In this document: piece after piece, positions 6,894 to 7,490 of the stretch
Numbering within the stretch: the stretch's first letter is position 1
How the letters are laid out: every line of letters begins with the position of its first letter
Assembly (NCBI GenBank): GCA_022736605.1
Contig: DZDB01000097.1
Coordinates: forward strand, 1-7,490
Source: Sideroxydans lithotrophicus
Lineage (GTDB): Bacteria; Pseudomonadota; Gammaproteobacteria; Burkholderiales; Sulfuriferulaceae
Length of the DNA stretch: 7,490 nucleotides
Direction: 5' to 3'
The notes under the pieces: generated by a model
The model's input: the letters and a program-made list of their open reading frames with translations, nothing else
The model's database searches: none
Told to the model about the DNA's origin: nothing
Program-made: the position numbers and the translations under genes

Positions 6894-7490
6894 ATGGCTG
6901 TCATTGAAGGATTTCGGGTACAGAACTATCGTGCGTTACGCGATGTAACGCTAGGCAAGCTTTCCGGTCAGAGAGACGGGGAGCCATTGACACCGTTTAC
7001 CGTAGTCATAGGCAAGAACGGCGTAGGCAAAAGCACGCTGTTCGATGCATTCGGGTTTGTCGCGGATTGTTTATCTAGCGATGTAGAAAGCGCATGCGAT
7101 ATGAAACAACGCGGCGGCTTTGATCGCCTACGTTCATTAGGCGTGGATGAACCCATTCGTTTCGAAATTTATTACCGAGAGGCACCCAACGAACGACCGA
7201 TCACTTATGAATTGGCAATCGCACTAGATACATCAGGACGACCTTTTGTCGAATCCGAGGTGCTCAAGCAGCGTCGCAAAGGGCAGAGTTATGGTCGGCC
7301 ATATCCATTCCTGCGATTAAACCACGGCAAGGGTACGGTCTGGGCGGGTGAGGAAGCTGTAGAAGTTGAGAGTGAGGAGGATCGCGCACAAATACCGATG
7401 GAGTTAACCGATACCAGGCAACTAGGCATCGCAACCCTGGGTACACTCAAGGAACATCCGCGCATCAAGCGTTTTCGCGATTTCCTCAAA
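6894..7490 (+). CDS. AAA/RecF-OLD-like ATPase, N-terminal part (runs off window)
   Basis: An open frame of 199 codons without a stop up to the last base, so the 3' part is missing. The N-terminus MAVIEGFRVQNYRALRDVTL is the typical first strand of SMC/RecF/OLD-type ATPases. Walker A is GKNGVGKST at 40-48, followed by LFDAFGFVADCL. The rest (YELAIALDTSGRPFVESEVL, then RRKGQSYG) fits the AAA_21/AAA_15 group of predicted ATPases. Signature, Walker B and D-loop regions would lie beyond the window and cannot be checked. GAGG at 6882-6885, 8 nt before the ATG, supports the start. Relatives are often paired with a TOPRIM-like or nuclease partner in phage-defence or abortive-infection modules; that role is inference here. 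A 60-base sample (7201-7260) is 45% GC, against 67% for glnE 4261-4320, suggesting foreign origin. Confidence 0.85.
   Translation, partial: MAVIEGFRVQNYRALRDVTLGKLSGQRDGEPLTPFTVVIGKNGVGKSTLFDAFGFVADCLSSDVESACDMKQRGGFDRLRSLGVDEPIRFEIYYREAPNERPITYELAIALDTSGRPFVESEVLKQRRKGQSYGRPYPFLRLNHGKGTVWAGEEAVEVESEEDRAQIPMELTDTRQLGIATLGTLKEHPRIKRFRDFLK
6933..6951 (+). repeat. Perfect 7-bp inverted repeat near the ATPase start
   Basis: GCGTTAC (6933-6939), a 5-nt loop GCGAT, and GTAACGC (6945-6951) form a perfect stem inside codons 14-20 of the ATPase gene, 39 nt after the start codon. The stem could slow early translation or be a protein site. It could also arise by chance from the coding sequence. Confidence 0.45.

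Overview
The window looks like a chromosomal segment of a betaproteobacterium, probably Nitrosomonadales-like. This is inferred from the high-GC core genes, the protein style and the gene order glnE - ilvE - small CHCC zinc-finger gene. There is no rRNA, tRNA, CRISPR array or recognisable transposase. Five genes are well-recognised families, one small gene pair is a predicted toxin-antitoxin module, and one ATPase gene runs off the right edge.

Left part (1-2022, minus strand): a complete acetyl-CoA synthetase gene (acs), read leftwards, with a short 9-bp tandem repeat just beyond its stop. Middle left (2023-2791): a 167-bp divergent intergenic region, then a two-gene plus-strand module. It encodes a DUF433 antitoxin-like protein and a DUF5615 PIN-like protein whose reading frames overlap by four bases (ATGA). 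Middle (2864-6737): glnE (bifunctional glutamine synthetase adenylyltransferase/adenylyl-removing enzyme), ilvE (branched-chain aminotransferase) and a 68-residue CHCC zinc-finger protein. All three run in the same direction with short gaps.

Right end (6738-7490): a 156-bp spacer without a supported gene, then the first 199 codons of an AAA/RecF-OLD-like ATPase with a clear Walker A motif. Its base composition is visibly lower in GC than glnE. In related genomes the ilvE neighbourhood commonly continues into lipopolysaccharide heptosyltransferase genes (from memory), so this ATPase may mark an accessory insertion, perhaps a defence-type operon whose remainder lies outside the window.

The core genes cover acetate activation, nitrogen control of glutamine synthetase and glutamate-dependent transamination. 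The two accessory pieces (the DUF433/DUF5615 pair and the ATPase) flank the glnE-ilvE-zinc-finger block. The most interesting unresolved object is the cut-off ATPase and whatever is encoded just beyond it. No previously undescribed system can be demonstrated from this window alone.
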